Assembly: GCA_900074885.1 (NCBI GenBank) | Contig: FJUW01000052.1 | Location: 434,001 to 498,000, forward strand | Length of the DNA stretch: 64,000 nt | Direction: 5' to 3' | Origin: Rhynchosporium graminicola | Taxonomy: Eukaryota; Ascomycota; Leotiomycetes; Helotiales; Ploettnerulaceae | In this document: positions 32,400 to 45,776 of the stretch, piece by piece | Layout of the letters: each line of letters starts with the position of its first letter | Position numbering within the stretch: position 1 is the stretch's first letter | Program-made: the position numbers and the translations under genes | The notes under the pieces: generated by a model | The model's input: the letters and a program-made list of their open reading frames with translations, nothing else | Told to the model about the DNA's origin: nothing | Database searches by the model: none

Positions 32400-35300
32400 T
32401 TACTCTTCAGTCTAGTAAGGAATCGATATCCTATAGTTCTTCGCTATTAATAAGGTTAAGCTATATAACTTCCGACGGTTCGCCGGGCCTTTACTAGTAA
32501 GGTTCTAATAGTAGAATATAGAAGACGTTATATAGCTAACTATACTTAAGAGATAACTCTAATTAGTATACTGACTTCCTAATTCTTTTACTAATCTTAA
32601 ATAAGCCTAGGAATTAGTAGTCTAGCTTCTTACTCGATCGAATAGTCTTAATATTCTTTACTAAGAGTAGAACTTATTAATCTACTTTAAATTTAACTAG
32701 TCGATAGTTCTTATTATATTATTTCGCTTACGTTTCTTTAGTTCTTCGCTAGCTATTTTGTAGCTCTTAGCGCTTCTTAACTATTTCTTCTGCTCTTTCT
32801 TTAGTAGTAAGTATTTCCCCTCTTAAGGGATTATCCTCGATACCCTAGTAATTATCTAGCGTAATTCTATACTTGGCTTTAATTAGACTTATTCTAATAG
32901 CCTTATAGTATATATTTATATACGCGAACTTCGCTATAAGTAATAAGTCTATCTAATTATCTTAAAGATAGTATACGAAATACTGTAGCTATACTTCTAT
33001 AGCTTAGATTTATTATTCTATTTACTTATTAGTTTATAAGTGAAACGCTATCGAAAGACCTTTTATTATTCGGAAGTAGAAGTATACCTCTTACTAGAAC
33101 TTAGAAGTAAAGACAGAACTTCTATTAGTAATAATAACCGCAGGTAATCCGTAGTCCTTAAACTAATAATCGATAAATAGCCGAGCTAAAGCTAGCGTAT
33201 TAATTATCTTTAAGTAAGATATATATTTAATATCTTTTATATACCTATCGATAATCACTAGTAAGCTATCGGAGATTCTCCCTAAAGAGCTCCTCTTATA
33301 AGGCAGTAGATCTATAATAAAGTCTATAGTTATTAACTCAAATAACTTACTTAGCTAGCTAGGCGCTTATATCTCGCTAGCTGTTTTTATTCTTCTTACT
33401 TTTATCCTTTAATAAATATTATAACTTTTAATATATTCTTTAATATCTAGCTTTATCTTCTACTAATAGTACTTTCGCTAGATAAGCTTTAGCGTCTTAT
33501 CCTAACTAAAATAGCTTATAGTTAGATTATTATAATATATCTTTATAATTTCAGTATAAATAGCTTCGTCTAGCGGAACATAAGCCTTTCGCCGGTATCT
33601 AAATAGCCCTTCGCTATCGATACTCTAATCTATATCCTCGGTTTTCTGTAATCTAGCTAACTTCTTAATAGTAAAAGCGTCTCTTTTCTATAGCTTTTAT
33701 AAGTATTAAGAGAAGTGAGTTCGATTCAGAGTTTATTATTTCGGTTCTTATAATACTCGCTATAAAGAACTATAGTATATTATATCTATAGTTATACTAG
33801 CTAGCGCCCGGCTTCTCGCTAGTGCCTCTTAAGAGGGTATCTAGACCTCTAAATAAGTTCTATAAACTATTAAGCTTTATAAATATATATCGCTAGTTAG
33901 GTATAGAGGTTATATCTATAGCCTCGATTAGTACTCCTAAGGATATACTATTAGTAAGTTATAAAATCTGAGTTAACTAGCATAATATACTATTATTCGG
34001 ACGCCAGTTACTCTCTATCGTATCGCTAGCTTTACTAGGTATATAGATTAACTTATCTTTAATTATATTTCGTAGCTTATTTTATAAAGTAAGAAGTATA
34101 ATATTTTCCTTATCTTTCGCTGGCTTATAGTTAGGCCTTCTTAATAGTCTATCGGCAGGATTATTTTTTCCTTATCTATAACTTAATATAAAGTTATACT
34201 TAGATAGCTCTAGAGCTTATTTAGCTTATTACTAGCTTAATACTATTGTAATTATAAAGTAACAGAGGTTACTATAGTCTATTAATACTTTAACTAGAGC
34301 TATATTACTTTTAAGGTAATACCTCTAGTATATAAAATACTTAATAATTATAAGGAGTTCTTAGTTATATACTTCGTAATTCAGCTCGGTAAGCTCTAGC
34401 TTTTTGCTAAAGAACGCGATAGGGTACTAGACGGCCTTTTCCTCTTCTTTTACTAGCTACTCTCTAGGCTAAGAGAGAATTCCCGCGATAGTAAACTCAG
34501 AAGTATTAGCCTCTAGCTTTCTCGGCTTTAGTAGATCGAAGTATATAAGAAAAGGTACTATAGTAAACGTATTCTTTAATACGTTAAAAGCCTCCCTTTC
34601 TATAGTACTCTATCTGAAAATAGGAGTAGGTTACCCTTTCTTCTTATTACTTATTAAGCTTATTAGAGGTTAAGTAATTACTAAGAATCTTATAATAAAC
34701 TACTAGTAGAAGTTTATAAACCTAATAAAGACTTATATATCTCTAATACCCTTAGGTTATAGCTACTCTCTAATAGTATTTATCCGGCTCGAGTCTATTA
34801 AAACGCTAGCTAAAGAGATAATATAGCTTAGAAACTCTATACTCTTAGTATTAAACGAGCACTTTAATAGCTTAATAAAGAGGTTTATATACCGAAGTCT
34901 CTCTAGTACTTAGCGGACGTATTATTTATATTATAATAAGTCGGCAGAATAGATTAGGATATTATTAAGGTATATAATATAAGTAATATCGACGAGGCCC
35001 GCTAGCGTATTATTAATAAATACCTAGAAGGTCGCTAGTGTATTTAATAATCTAAATAGTATAACTTAGTACTTATAGTGCTTATATCAGGTACGGAATA
35101 TAGTTCTCTATTTATTACCCTAGTGAATTCAGACGCGGTAATAAGTATTTTATAGATTCTAATTTAGTAAATACTTTAGTATCCCGGAGCTTATCTAGCG
35201 TTTCGCTAATTAATAGCAGAAGGTACTAGTCCTTAATTATAATTTTATTTAGTACCTAGTAATCGATATATAATCAGAGACTATTATCTTTCTTTAATAT
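32400..35300 (-). pseudogene. pol remnant of the outer Gypsy element
   Basis: Read on the minus strand, the part near 35300-34800 aligns by eye with Gypsy reverse transcriptase: L-F-I-L-K-K, a D-Y-x-V-L-N-K segment, K-V-F-T-K-L, and Y-L-N-N-I-L-I-Y-S at 34943-34972. The active-site Asp pair is changed to Asn-Asn by G-to-A on the coding strand. RNase H and integrase should follow toward 32400, but stops and drift prevent firm placement; the lower boundary is approximate. Confidence 0.6.
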
Positions 35301-35661
35301 AAAGAGAATAGGTATACTTATAGGACTACTACTTTTCCTTATTTAACCTTTCGCTTCTAATAAGTTAAGGTATTCCTAGAGAACCTCTAGTTCTTTCTTA
35401 AAGAGATTATAGATTAGAGAATAAGATACTTTTACTCCTAGTTCTAGTTTAATAGCGTATTAGTAGCCTTCTAATAGAGGCAGCTTACTTCTCTTCTCTT
35501 CAGAGAATATATCTTTAAAGCTATTATATATAGAGGGAATAATAAGCGTATCGCTAGTATCTATCTAGTATATAGTATATAAGTTAGGTATTATAGCGTA
35601 TATAGGAGATTTCTGTTCGTTAAAAAGAGTTATAAAAGCTCGAGGTGCTATAATATTAAAG

Positions 35662-35666
35662 TTATC
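35662..35666. repeat. Target-site duplication TTATC of the chromodomain Gypsy element
   Basis: TTATC directly precedes the 5' LTR (35667) and directly follows the 3' LTR (43675-43679). It dates this insertion after the outer element. Confidence 0.85.
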
Positions 35667-35934
35667 TGTGACGACAGCTCACCTGAATATCATATAAGAA
35701 GAAGGATAGATAACAGGGCCCAAGTTCATAGGTATCCCGGCAGAACTAGTATCCGACCTAGTATAGTATCGGACTAGTACCGGCGTATATATATAAGGTG
35801 CTTTATACTCTATCTCTCTTCTTCTTCCTTCCTTATCTTTTTGTTTCTTTTATAGTAGACTATATAAGATCGCTCTTAGCCTCCCTACTCGTTTATTCTT
35901 ACTTATATACTGCCTTAAGTCTTATATCGTTATA
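35667..35934 (+). repeat. 5' LTR of the chromodomain Gypsy element
   Basis: 268 bp, starting TGTGACGACAGC and ending TCGTTATA. It contains a TATATATATAAGG promoter-like segment. The 3' copy has the same length and starts TATAACAATAGC, differing at several sites by G-to-A and C-to-T. Confidence 0.9.
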
Positions 35935-37499
35935 TTAAATAAAAAGATTAAGATAGCCGGAGATAGCTTACTATAATATCTTACTACTAAGTTAGTTATT
36001 CGATAACTACTTATATATAGCTAAGATACTAGAGATCTCTCGGATAACTATAAATTAGGGTTTAATTTAGCTTATCGTAAATAGTATAATAGAGGAGGTC
36101 TTTACTAACGCTCCTTTAATAACCCCCTTAGTATAAAGGAATTATAGATAGATTTTGAAGAAAGTATAATAAATACCCCGGAACTTTAACTTCTATATAT
36201 CGCTGCCGAAATAGCCCTAATATACCCCTTTTTAAGCTACTATTATAGCTCTTAACTAATAAACTAGAGACTTCTCTAGTTCTAGAGGAACTTAACGCGA
36301 TCCCCCTTATTCTACTTCTGAACTTAACTTATTATACTTTTCTTTACTTTAAATATCTCTTACCTTAGAGAATATTAATACTTTATTAAGGAAGTACTAA
36401 ACGAGAAGGAAAGGAAAATAAAAGCGAAATTTATTAGGAGTATAATCGCTAAGTACTCTTATTACTATAAGTGACTCGAACCTGATCTGTTCCTTCTTAT
36501 AATAATTAGTAGATTAGGAGGAAAAGAATAACTCTCTAGAAGATACTATAGATAGACTAATCTCTATATAAGATAAGTTCCTTATAAGGGTCCCTCGCTT
36601 ATCTTCGACTCTCTTACTAGAACTAATATTATAATCTCCGCGTATAGCGGAGTTTAATAACTTAATAAACTCTATTCCGATATATAGTACTAAGAGAGAA
36701 GATACTATTCCTAATAAACTATCTCCCTCTCCCGGCGCCGAATCGGTAGAGTTACGCTCTAGGAAGTCTTATCTTACTAAGAAGATCTTACCCTTAGATA
36801 ATAGATCGGACTCTACTTTCCTCTAATAGAGAGTATCGATACGAGACTAGCTAGCTATAAACGCTAACTATTATCCTACGGACTTCTCTTAGCGCGTTCT
36901 TATATAAGGGCTAGTTACTAGATTAGCTAAGGAGTATCTTACGCCTTAGTATCTTACTAATAAGTTTAAAACTAGCGATAAAATAATCTTCTTATTAGAG
37001 GAGAACTTTCTTACTAGTTTAGAGGAAGATAACTATTATAACGCTTTCTACTACTTAGAAATATAATAACCTAGCTATATACGCGAGACTTTCGCTAAGT
37101 TTCGTAGTCGATTTTAAAGTGTTATTATCTAAAGTAAAGTTAAAAAGAAAGAGTAGTTTTTCTATATATAAGATAAGATTATACTATCCTTACGCGCTTT
37201 AACTCTTATTATTAAACTAATATAAAATAAGGACTACGCTTCTATAGTTAGATCCTTACTTTCTTTTAATACTAAGCGTTACTATAACTTAGAACATACT
37301 TATCCCGAGAAAGCTACTACCTAAGTATAGTACTATAAGCTTACTATTACTATTATAACTATTACTAGTTCTACTTCTTACTAGTCCTTAAGCTTAGCTC
37401 CTTAATAAATTACTCCCGCACTATACGTATATACTTCTACCTTAATATAGGCTAGTACTCCCTTCGCGCTAAAACGCCTTATTATCTCGACCGGAGAAC

Positions 37500-40400
37500 C
37501 CCTTAGGTATTATAGTTATAGATAGCTCAGTTATATTAAGCTAAACTGCTTTAACCCGCCTAAGGTTTAATTAATCAACGAATTTCCGGAAGAGGATTAA
37601 GTAACTAAGGAAGCAGTAGAAGATATACTCTCTGAATCTAGATTAATACTAAAGGGAAATAATAAGGCCTAGGTAAAAACTCCTTCTTAGGTCTATATAA
37701 GTATAATCTCTCTAATCTTAACCTTAACTCCCTAATAAGAGATAAGTAATTTATATACCTAACTATAGTTAGTATAAATAAGCTAAGAGTCTATATAAAT
37801 AGCTTAATCGATACCGGAGCGAATAGTTACTTATTTATTAATTATACTCTTACCGGACGACTATTAGGGGCTCTCAGTATTAAAATCGAGCTATTACCTT
37901 ATTCTATTTTAATATATGATTTCTAATAGTCTATTAGAACTTATATTACCTATTTTATACGTTTATACTTTTCTATTAATAGTAAGCGTATTTATAACTA
38001 CCCTTTTATTCTCCTCGATTTAGGATAATAAGATATAATTATTAGTATTAAATAGATATAACGATTTCAGGTTAAGCTAGATACGCTCTACTATAAGCTA
38101 CTATAATCGGAACGTTATTTAGCTACTCTCTGATACGATAAGGAGATAATTATAACTCTACTACCTTATAAACTTAATATTAATTAATCTTACTAAATCG
38201 ACGCTAACGCGCGGGACTTAGCTATAAACTAGCTAGATTAATATTAATTATACTAAACAGTAGCAATACGGTATATTAACGTATTATTCCTACTTTTTAA
38301 CTTATTTCCGCTTATCGCTAAGGAATCCGAACCTTTTTCTGCTCTGACTTTATCGAGAAAGGCACTTGCGCCGAAACTTTACTATAAGTGTTCCTTTTAA
38401 CTTCTAAGGATCTAGAAACCGGTTCTGATTTACTAAATTAGTACTATAGCTTTTTATTTTAATATAAAACGTAAAAGTTCCGAATTATTCTTTACTAGTA
38501 TCTATAAGATAAACCGCCTCTTATAAGACTATCTAAATAGTAACTCTCCTAAGGATTCTAATACTGAACGACTTATAGCCGAAAAGCTACTAGAATAATA
38601 CTATACCCTTAAGGAAGCCTTTTCTAAGCGGGATTCTAATATTCTTCTGCTATATCGCTTATACGATTATAAAATTATTCTAGAAGAACTATTACTTAAT
38701 ATATATTCGCTTTTATATTAATAATCTATAGATAAACTATAAGTAACTAAAGAGTATCTTATAGAGAACTTAGATAAGGGATTTATCGAATCTAGCTAAA
38801 GTCCCTTTATATTACCTATACTATTTATTAAGAAGGCCGATAGAGGATTATACTTCTATATCGATTATCGTAAGCTTAATACGATCACTCGAAAGGATTC
38901 CTACCTAATACCTAGGATCGATAAGCTCTTAACTTATATATCTAAAGTAATAATCTTTACTAAACTAGATATCCGGGTAGTATTTGACTATATCTATATA
39001 GACCCTGAATCTGAGGAGTATACTACTTTCCGAACTCGCTTCGGATCCTATAAATATAAAGTATTACTTTTTAGGCTCTATAATAGACCTAGTACGTACT
39101 AGCGATATATAAATAATATACTACTAGATTACTTAGATAATTTCTATATAACTTACTTAGATAATATTCTTATATACTCGGAAACGCTCTAAGAATATAA
39201 GGAATATATTAAATTAATACTATAATACTTAATAGATATTAGACTCTAAGTAGATATTAAGAAAAGCGAATTCTATATTACTCGGACTAAATACCTCGGA
39301 TATATTATTACTATTAACAGAATCGAGCTAGATCCCGAGAAGGTAGTACTATTAATAGACTAGAAGTACCCCGAAATAGTAATAGCTATAAAATCTTTCC
39401 TAGGATTCTATAAGTTCTATTATTAATTTATTCGGAATTTCAGCCTTATTACTAAACCTCTCTTAGTATTTATTCGGCCTATAGTACTATAGAATTTCAC
39501 TAATGATTATAAGAAGTCCTTCGACGATTTATATTAATAGCTATTATTAGTGCAGAAACTATACTATTTCGACCCTAAATTATAAACTAAACTAGAAACT
39601 AATACTTCTAATAGTATAATAGCTAGAGTTATCTCCTAATTATATAAAAATAACTAGTAGTATCTAATTAGATTCTACTCCTATATTCTTAATAGATATA
39701 AACTAAACTAAGAGATCTATAATAAAGAATTATATATTATTATTAAGTCTTTCCGGAAATAGAGACCGGAACTTATATCTCTATAATACTATACTAGCGT
39801 ATATACGGACTATCGATCCTTAGAATACTTTATAACTACTAAAGTCCTAACTAGTAAGTAAGCTAGATAGATAGAATTCCTTTTCGAATTTAACTTTTAA
39901 ATTATATATATATTTAGTAAAGATAACGCTAAAGCTAATATCCTTAGCTATAAGGAATAAGATCTAAGGATATAGGAATAATAGAAATAAGATAGTAGAT
40001 CTCGGGTTTTACTACCTCTAGATCGCTTAGACCTTAGGATTAACGCGGAAATAGCTAAGTATTATATCGATTAAATTAGTTATATATACCTAATATCGCT
40101 AAGGACTAATATACTATCGGAACTCGTATATAACTTCTTTAATTTAATCGAGAAACTATACTAATTTAATTAAGAATTATTCTCTAAGGAACGAAATATA
40201 TTAGGAGATAGCTATATTATTAACGATAGTTTACTACTTTATAATAGTCGTCTATACGTATAACGCTATATCCTGCTATATACTTATTTAATTAGCGAAG
40301 TTCACGATTAAGTTTCCTCCGCTTATCTAAATACTCGTAAGACCGCCGAAATAATTTCTACTTATTACTACTAGAAAGGACTCGTATTAAATATAAAATA

Positions 40401-41600
40401 GTATACTTATAATTACTACTTCTATTAGTACTCTTATCCGAAGTAAACGAAATAGTAAGGATTCCTCTACCTATTACTAGTACTTAGCTACATTATAAAG
40501 TACTTAGCTATAGATTTTAAGGACTTCCCGCCTAATAACTAAGGATTTAATAAGATATTAGTATTTATTAACTACTTAGGGAAGGACTCTATATCGATAC
40601 TATACTACTATAATATCGATACCCGCGGGATAGTAATATTATTTATCTAATAGATATATTATTTCGGATATACTCTTAAGTTAATTATATCAAACTAAGG
40701 AGCTTAATTAGTCTTATCATTCTAGTAAGAGTTTTACTATATAATTAGAGTTAAAGTTAAGCTCTCTACCTCTTTCTACTAGTAAACTAATAGATAAACG
40801 GAGATTATAAATTAGTATATTAACTAACGCCTTAAACCTTTTATTAATTACTACTAAAGTAACTAGGGTAAATTATTACTAATAATAAACCGCGCTTAAG
40901 TAACCTTACCTTACGACTCTATCGGTATAGCGCTATATACCTTTAAATATAGTATACTACTATAGAATAGCTAGGACTAGAAGTAACTTACCAGATCGAT
41001 ACTGTAAGAGAAGCTTAATTATACTAATACTAAATCCCTAGCTAAATATACTAAATCCGCTATCGAGGTTATAAAAGCTAATATACTAGCTACTTAGTAT
41101 AGGATAAGCGCTATAACTAACCCGAAATAGCGTAATATTAACTAGGAAGTTAGAGATAAGGTATTTCTCTTTATAAGGAACCTTAAGAATCACTAGCTAA
41201 GTAAGAAGCTATCTAGTCTCTAAGCAGGACTATACTAGGTCCTAGCTAAGATTAGATACTCCTATAAGCTAGATTTACCCCCGGGATCTTCTATTTACGA
41301 TATATTCGCTTCCGAATTACTCTTTAAGGACCCGGACGACCTATTACTAAGCTAGGAGTTATAAAACCTACCCCTAGAGGTTATTACTACTTAAGAAGAG
41401 TAGGAGTTATAAGATATACTCGCTATATAGCTCCTAAGAGGTAATCTGAAGTATTAAGTTAGCTAGCTAAGCTACGACCCGGACCTAACTTAGTATAACG
41501 CTTCCGACTTAATAAGAGCTCCGTATAAGCTTAGAGACTTCTATACTACTAACTTAAGTAAACTTAGACCTCCGCGTAAACTAGATTAGTAGATTAAGGC
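37500..41600 (+). pseudogene. gag-pol remnant of the chromodomain Gypsy element
   Basis: Zinc knuckle at 37508-37549: three of four metal-ligand positions now read Tyr (TGT or CAT changed to TAT) and one Cys survives. The protease DTGA (37810), reverse transcriptase YLDN (39154) and chromodomain (41401) all share one frame. The knuckle is in another frame, as in elements that use a frameshift between gag and pol, although an indel would look the same. Key losses: the second Asp of YLDD is Asn, and TAG stops stand at Trp and Gln positions of the chromodomain. Confidence 0.75.
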
Positions 41601-43042
41601 TTAAGAAGATAGAATAGATAACTATAGTTACTTAGAGGATAATAAGCTATTATAGTTACTAGTATTAGAATTTATTACTAAGGATAATCCCCTAATTATA
41701 CTCTATAATAACGCCGTATCTAAAACTCTACTTCTTTAACTACTTCTATTTTATTAGCTTTCTCTCCTAAGTTCTCCGGAGCTTCTAGTAAATCTGGAAT
41801 ATCTAGAACCGGAACTATTATATCTAACTCCTTATCTAAATCTACTAATATAGCCTTAGTAGTAGACTAAGTATAATAACTAATCTTACGGGCTTTCTTC
41901 TTTAGAGAGAGTCCAGGAGTATCTAGATCTAACGCTATCTTTAAACTAGAAAGTAAATTCCTTTTTCCTCTAGTATCAGATATTATAGCTTTAAATATAG
42001 TTTTCTTCGCAAATTCCCGTATAATACCGTTTAACTCCTTTATCTACTTTAATACTATTTATATTATTAATTTAGATTTCGCCGAATCTACTATTAAAAG
42101 ATCTAGATCTTATATCACGTTAGTATTATACTAGTACCTAAGGGTTTAAGATCGTAACTTATTACCTTAATAAACTCTAACTCCTTAAATACTTTCTCTA
42201 TAGAACGCCTTAAAGCCTAAGTTTCTACTAATTATATAGTAGTAATCTCTAACGTAATAGTAGAAGTAGCAGATTTCGCGAGATAATAAATCCGATTAAT
42301 AGCCTTATAAGTAGCTACGATACTACTCCGATTTAGCTCCGCGTCCTTAGCTTCGCTACTAGGAAGTAAACTAGATAAAATAGTATACTTTATATTAATA
42401 TAATTAAGTAATTATAACGCGTTAGTATATATAATTACATTTAGGTTTAAGTAACTTATATACTTATAACTACTCTTTAACGCTGAATAATACTTATAAA
42501 GCTTAGAGTTAAGCTTATTAAATAAGTATAAGAGTTCTAAAATAGGAGTATTATTATACTTTATCTTAAGAAAGGCGCGAATATACTGTAGGTAATATAT
42601 ATAATACGCTACTGAAAGAGTACTAGTAAGTACTAGTAAAGGTACTATAGGAGTTAGTATTATAGATCTATAAAACTCTTATACCGCACTTAAGAACTAT
42701 CCCTAAGATTAAGATAGGAAACTTACTTATATTAAGAGAAGAGTTAATTAGGTCGATTAATATATAAGATTATAGCAGATTACTATAGTAGTTAGTAATA
42801 ATACCTACTCTAAGAGCTATATCGCAGTCTAAGGAGAATAAACTTATAAGTTAAAGTAGTTATCGCAGTTAAAAAGGAAAAGCTCTAATATTAATAAACT
42901 CTTTCCTTTATATACCTTACGCCCTACTTAAACTCGACTCCTACTATAAACAGATAAAGTAAATACTACTTACTGCTCGATTTAGAAGCTATAACTAATA
43001 TAGTACTATTATAGCGATATAACTAGTTAGAACCTAATAAAG

Positions 43043-43503
43043 AATTTACTACTACTAAAGAGCAGCTAGCGCTTATTACGCGAATATTAACGAAAATAGT
43101 TATAATAAAGACTAATTCCAGTATAAACTATAACCTTCCGAGCTTAGGGTTAAGCTCTTCTTAGGGGGGGGGTAATATAACAATAGCTTACCTGAATATT
43201 ATATAAGAAGAAGGATAGATAATAGGGCCTAAGTTCATAGGTATCCCGGCAGAACTAGTATCTGACCCGGTANAATTTACTACTACTAAAGAGCAGCTAG
43301 CGCTTATTACGCGAATATTAACGAAAATAGTTATAATAAAGACTAATTCCAGTATAAACTATAACCTTCCGAGCTTAGGGTTAAGCTCTTCTTAGGGGGG
43401 GGGTAATATAACAATAGCTTACCTGAATATTATATAAGAAGAAGGATAGATAATAGGGCCTAAGTTCATAGGTATCCCGGCAGAACTAGTATCTGACCCG
43501 GTA
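43043..43503. repeat. Exact 230-bp direct repeat around a single N: assembly artefact
   Basis: 43043-43272 and 43274-43503 are identical by eye, including the run of nine G, and are separated only by the N at 43273. In an old RIP-mutated element two perfect copies are not expected. The simplest reading is two contig ends that overlapped but were joined with a gap base. Confidence 0.85.
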
Positions 43504-43674
43504 TAGTATCGGACTAGTACCGGCGTATATATATAAGGTGCTTTATACTCTATTTCTCTTCTTCTTCCTTCCTTATCTTTTTGTTTCCTTCGTAGTAGAC
43601 TATATAAGATCGCTCTTAGCCTCCCTACTTGTTTATTCTTGCTTGTATACCGCCTTGAGTCTTGTGTCGTTATA
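43407..43674 (+). repeat. 3' LTR of the chromodomain Gypsy element
   Basis: 268 bp following the polypurine tract and TAA; ends ...GTCGTTATA before the TTATC duplication. A truncated duplicate of its first ~97 bp occurs at 43176-43272 because of the assembly joint. Confidence 0.9.
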
Positions 43675-43679
43675 TTATC

Positions 43680-44614
43680 TAAATCTTTTAATTTATAAGG
43701 AAACCTCTATTACTTATTCTTAAAACTTATCTGAGGATCTATATCCTTTAACTATAGCTACCTTAATATTAGGTCTATAATTAGTATATCGATAACTCTT
43801 AGCCGAAGAGTATCGACTCTAGTCTATCTAATCGAATCGGCTATCTCTACTTAAGTAACTATAGTACTAAAGATAACGCTTTTATTTTGTAAAAGTATCT
43901 AGAAAGTCCTCGGTCTTTCGCTAGTAAGTTTAAGCTCGTATTCTTTAGTAATTAGTCTTAATATAAAGTTATCTTCTGCTCTACTATTAATAAGGGTAGT
44001 TATCGATTTCTACTTACCTTAGGATAGAATCTTTATTTAGATTTCTATCTTATTATCTAATAAACCTAGCTCGGATATAGAAGATACTATAAGTTATAGC
44101 TTTCCTTAGCGTTTATATTTAGTATCGCTAGTATTTGATTTTAGATAGTTCAGAGAGATATATCTATATTTGTTATAGAAATAGTACTAAACCTTAGAGA
44201 TATCCCGTCTCGCTAGTTACTCCTTAATAGATATATTATTAAGATATCTTCTCTTTTCTTATCTTTATTAGCTCTTATCTTATCGATCGTTAGTTCTTCG
44301 CTACTACTTATACGAGTTATCCTTCTTCGCGTTTAACTCCTTATATTTCTGCTCTTCAAGTTCCTTCTATCTTTTATTACTATTAGTACCTTTAGATAGG
44401 GTATAAGTCTCTTAAAGAATAATAGTAGAAATAACTTAGTCTCGGGTCTAAAGTCTATTAGCTTAGTTATTCTTAACGATTTTCTAGCGAATCTCTAGGC
44501 GGATCTTATTAAATAAGATATCTTATAATTAATACTTAATAAAGAGTTTAAGTTATTCCTCTTTTTCTTTAAGGTAATTTATAAACTCCCTAATTAGTTA
44601 ACCTAGCTTTTAGT
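43680..44614 (-). pseudogene. gag-protease remnant of the outer Gypsy element
   Basis: On the minus strand, 44145-44186 reads Y-x2-Y-x4-Y-x4-Y, exactly the spacing of a retroviral CCHC zinc knuckle with every Cys and His codon changed to a Tyr codon. Downstream on that strand, 43962-43994 reads L-I-N-S-R-A-E-D-N-F-I, a protease active site with Asp-to-Asn and Gly-to-Arg changes. These lie on the far side of the chromodomain element from the reverse transcriptase, confirming that the latter element inserted between them. Confidence 0.65.
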
Positions 44615-44619
44615 AAGCG

Positions 44620-44822
44620 TGTGACGGCGCATGGTATACGTGGCAGATACGGGCCAGTATCGGTGCCTTAGGCATACCCTTCTTATATATATAGAAGGTA
44701 CAGACTCCTTTAAGAGCTCTGCATCTTTCTGTTTCCTTCGTACTAGACTATATAAGATCGCTCTTAGCCTCCCTACTTGTTTATTCTTACTTATATACCG
44801 CCTTAAGTCTTATATTATTATA
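44620..44822 (+). repeat. 5' LTR of the 1.36-kb element
   Basis: 203 bp, TGTGACGGCGC...ATTATTATA; contains TATATATATAGAAGG. Pairs with 45777-45979. Confidence 0.85.
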
Positions 44823-45776
44823 TTAAATAGAAAGATTAAGACTACCGGGGATAGTATTAAATAATATCTTACTTAGAAAACTCGATTCGTACGTATAATT
44901 ACTAGGGAGCTCTTCGCTGAGTTATCTTTACTTACTTTAGATTTTCGGAATTATACGGAAATAGTTAGTATTATTAATTACGAATTCGATAGTTAGGTTT
45001 TCAAAAGAGCTGAGATTCTAGAGATCTCTCGGATAGCTAGGAATTTGAACGTAATTCAGCCTTAGAAGTATTAGTATTACTACGAAGTTACTCTCGGATA
45101 CTTCGAAACTTATTCCTTTATACGTACGAAGTAAAATAGCGGACGAATTTTAAGTAGAAACTTCCCTATAGGCTCTAATATTTATTATCCTCTTACCTGA
45201 CTTTAACTTTCCGAAAGTAGCTCTAATAGCGAAAAACCTTACTTTTAGGCTAGGACGAAGTAGCTTATTACCCTAGCGGAAATTGCCGGAATCCGACTCG
45301 TAACTCCTATACCCCGGTATAATTTATCCTCCTCAGTAGAATCGACCTCTCTCTACTAGAACTTTTAATTTAATACTTCCTATATCTACTTAACGAAGAT
45401 ATCTGACTCTTCTTAATCTTTTAGCTTCTTTAGAATTCGATTTAGACTTTCGTTTCTTTCGTAACCTTTAAGTATTTTAATCACTCGCTTAGCTTTACTT
45501 ATTTAGTAAAACTCGGTATTATAATTACTAGTAAACCCTATCTAGGAACCTACTTTAGAATCGCAATTTCGCTCTAATCGTAGTAATATTACCGGAGAAT
45601 ATGTTTCCTTTTATAGAAGAGATAATCTTAGTACTAAATTAGTATCTACGGTTTCGGTTTAATAGAAATTTAGAAAGTTATCTTGATATTTGACTGCGTT
45701 TTGTACTTACTTTATTTCCTTAGTTACTTCGATTCTTTAAGGCTCGAGGGCGAGCTTTTATCTTAAAAGGGGGTAA

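Larger units (their letters stand above)
35667..43674 (+). mobile_element. Full-length chromodomain Ty3/Gypsy retrotransposon (chromovirus), RIP-dead
   Basis: Bounded by 268-bp LTRs and TTATC duplications, coding strand plus. In order: a gag CCHC knuckle at 37508-37549, protease D-T-G-A at 37810-37821, reverse transcriptase from about 38810 (KADRGLYFYIDYRKLNTITR; Y-L-D-N-I-L-I-Y-S at 39154-39180), the RNase H and integrase region to about 41340, and a chromodomain near 41395-41500 (LLRGNLKY, SYDPD). A run of nine G before the 3' LTR (43395-43403) is the polypurine tract. After the chromodomain lies about 1.6 kb of unassigned sequence. The measured length includes a 231-bp assembly duplication near 43273, so the true length is about 7777 bp. 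In-frame TAG/TAA codons at Trp and Gln sites make it non-coding. Confidence 0.9.

Noticed and set aside
43176..43272. A third, truncated LTR of the chromodomain element
   Set aside because: It is the left half of an exact repeat around the N at 43273 and is best explained as an assembly duplication.
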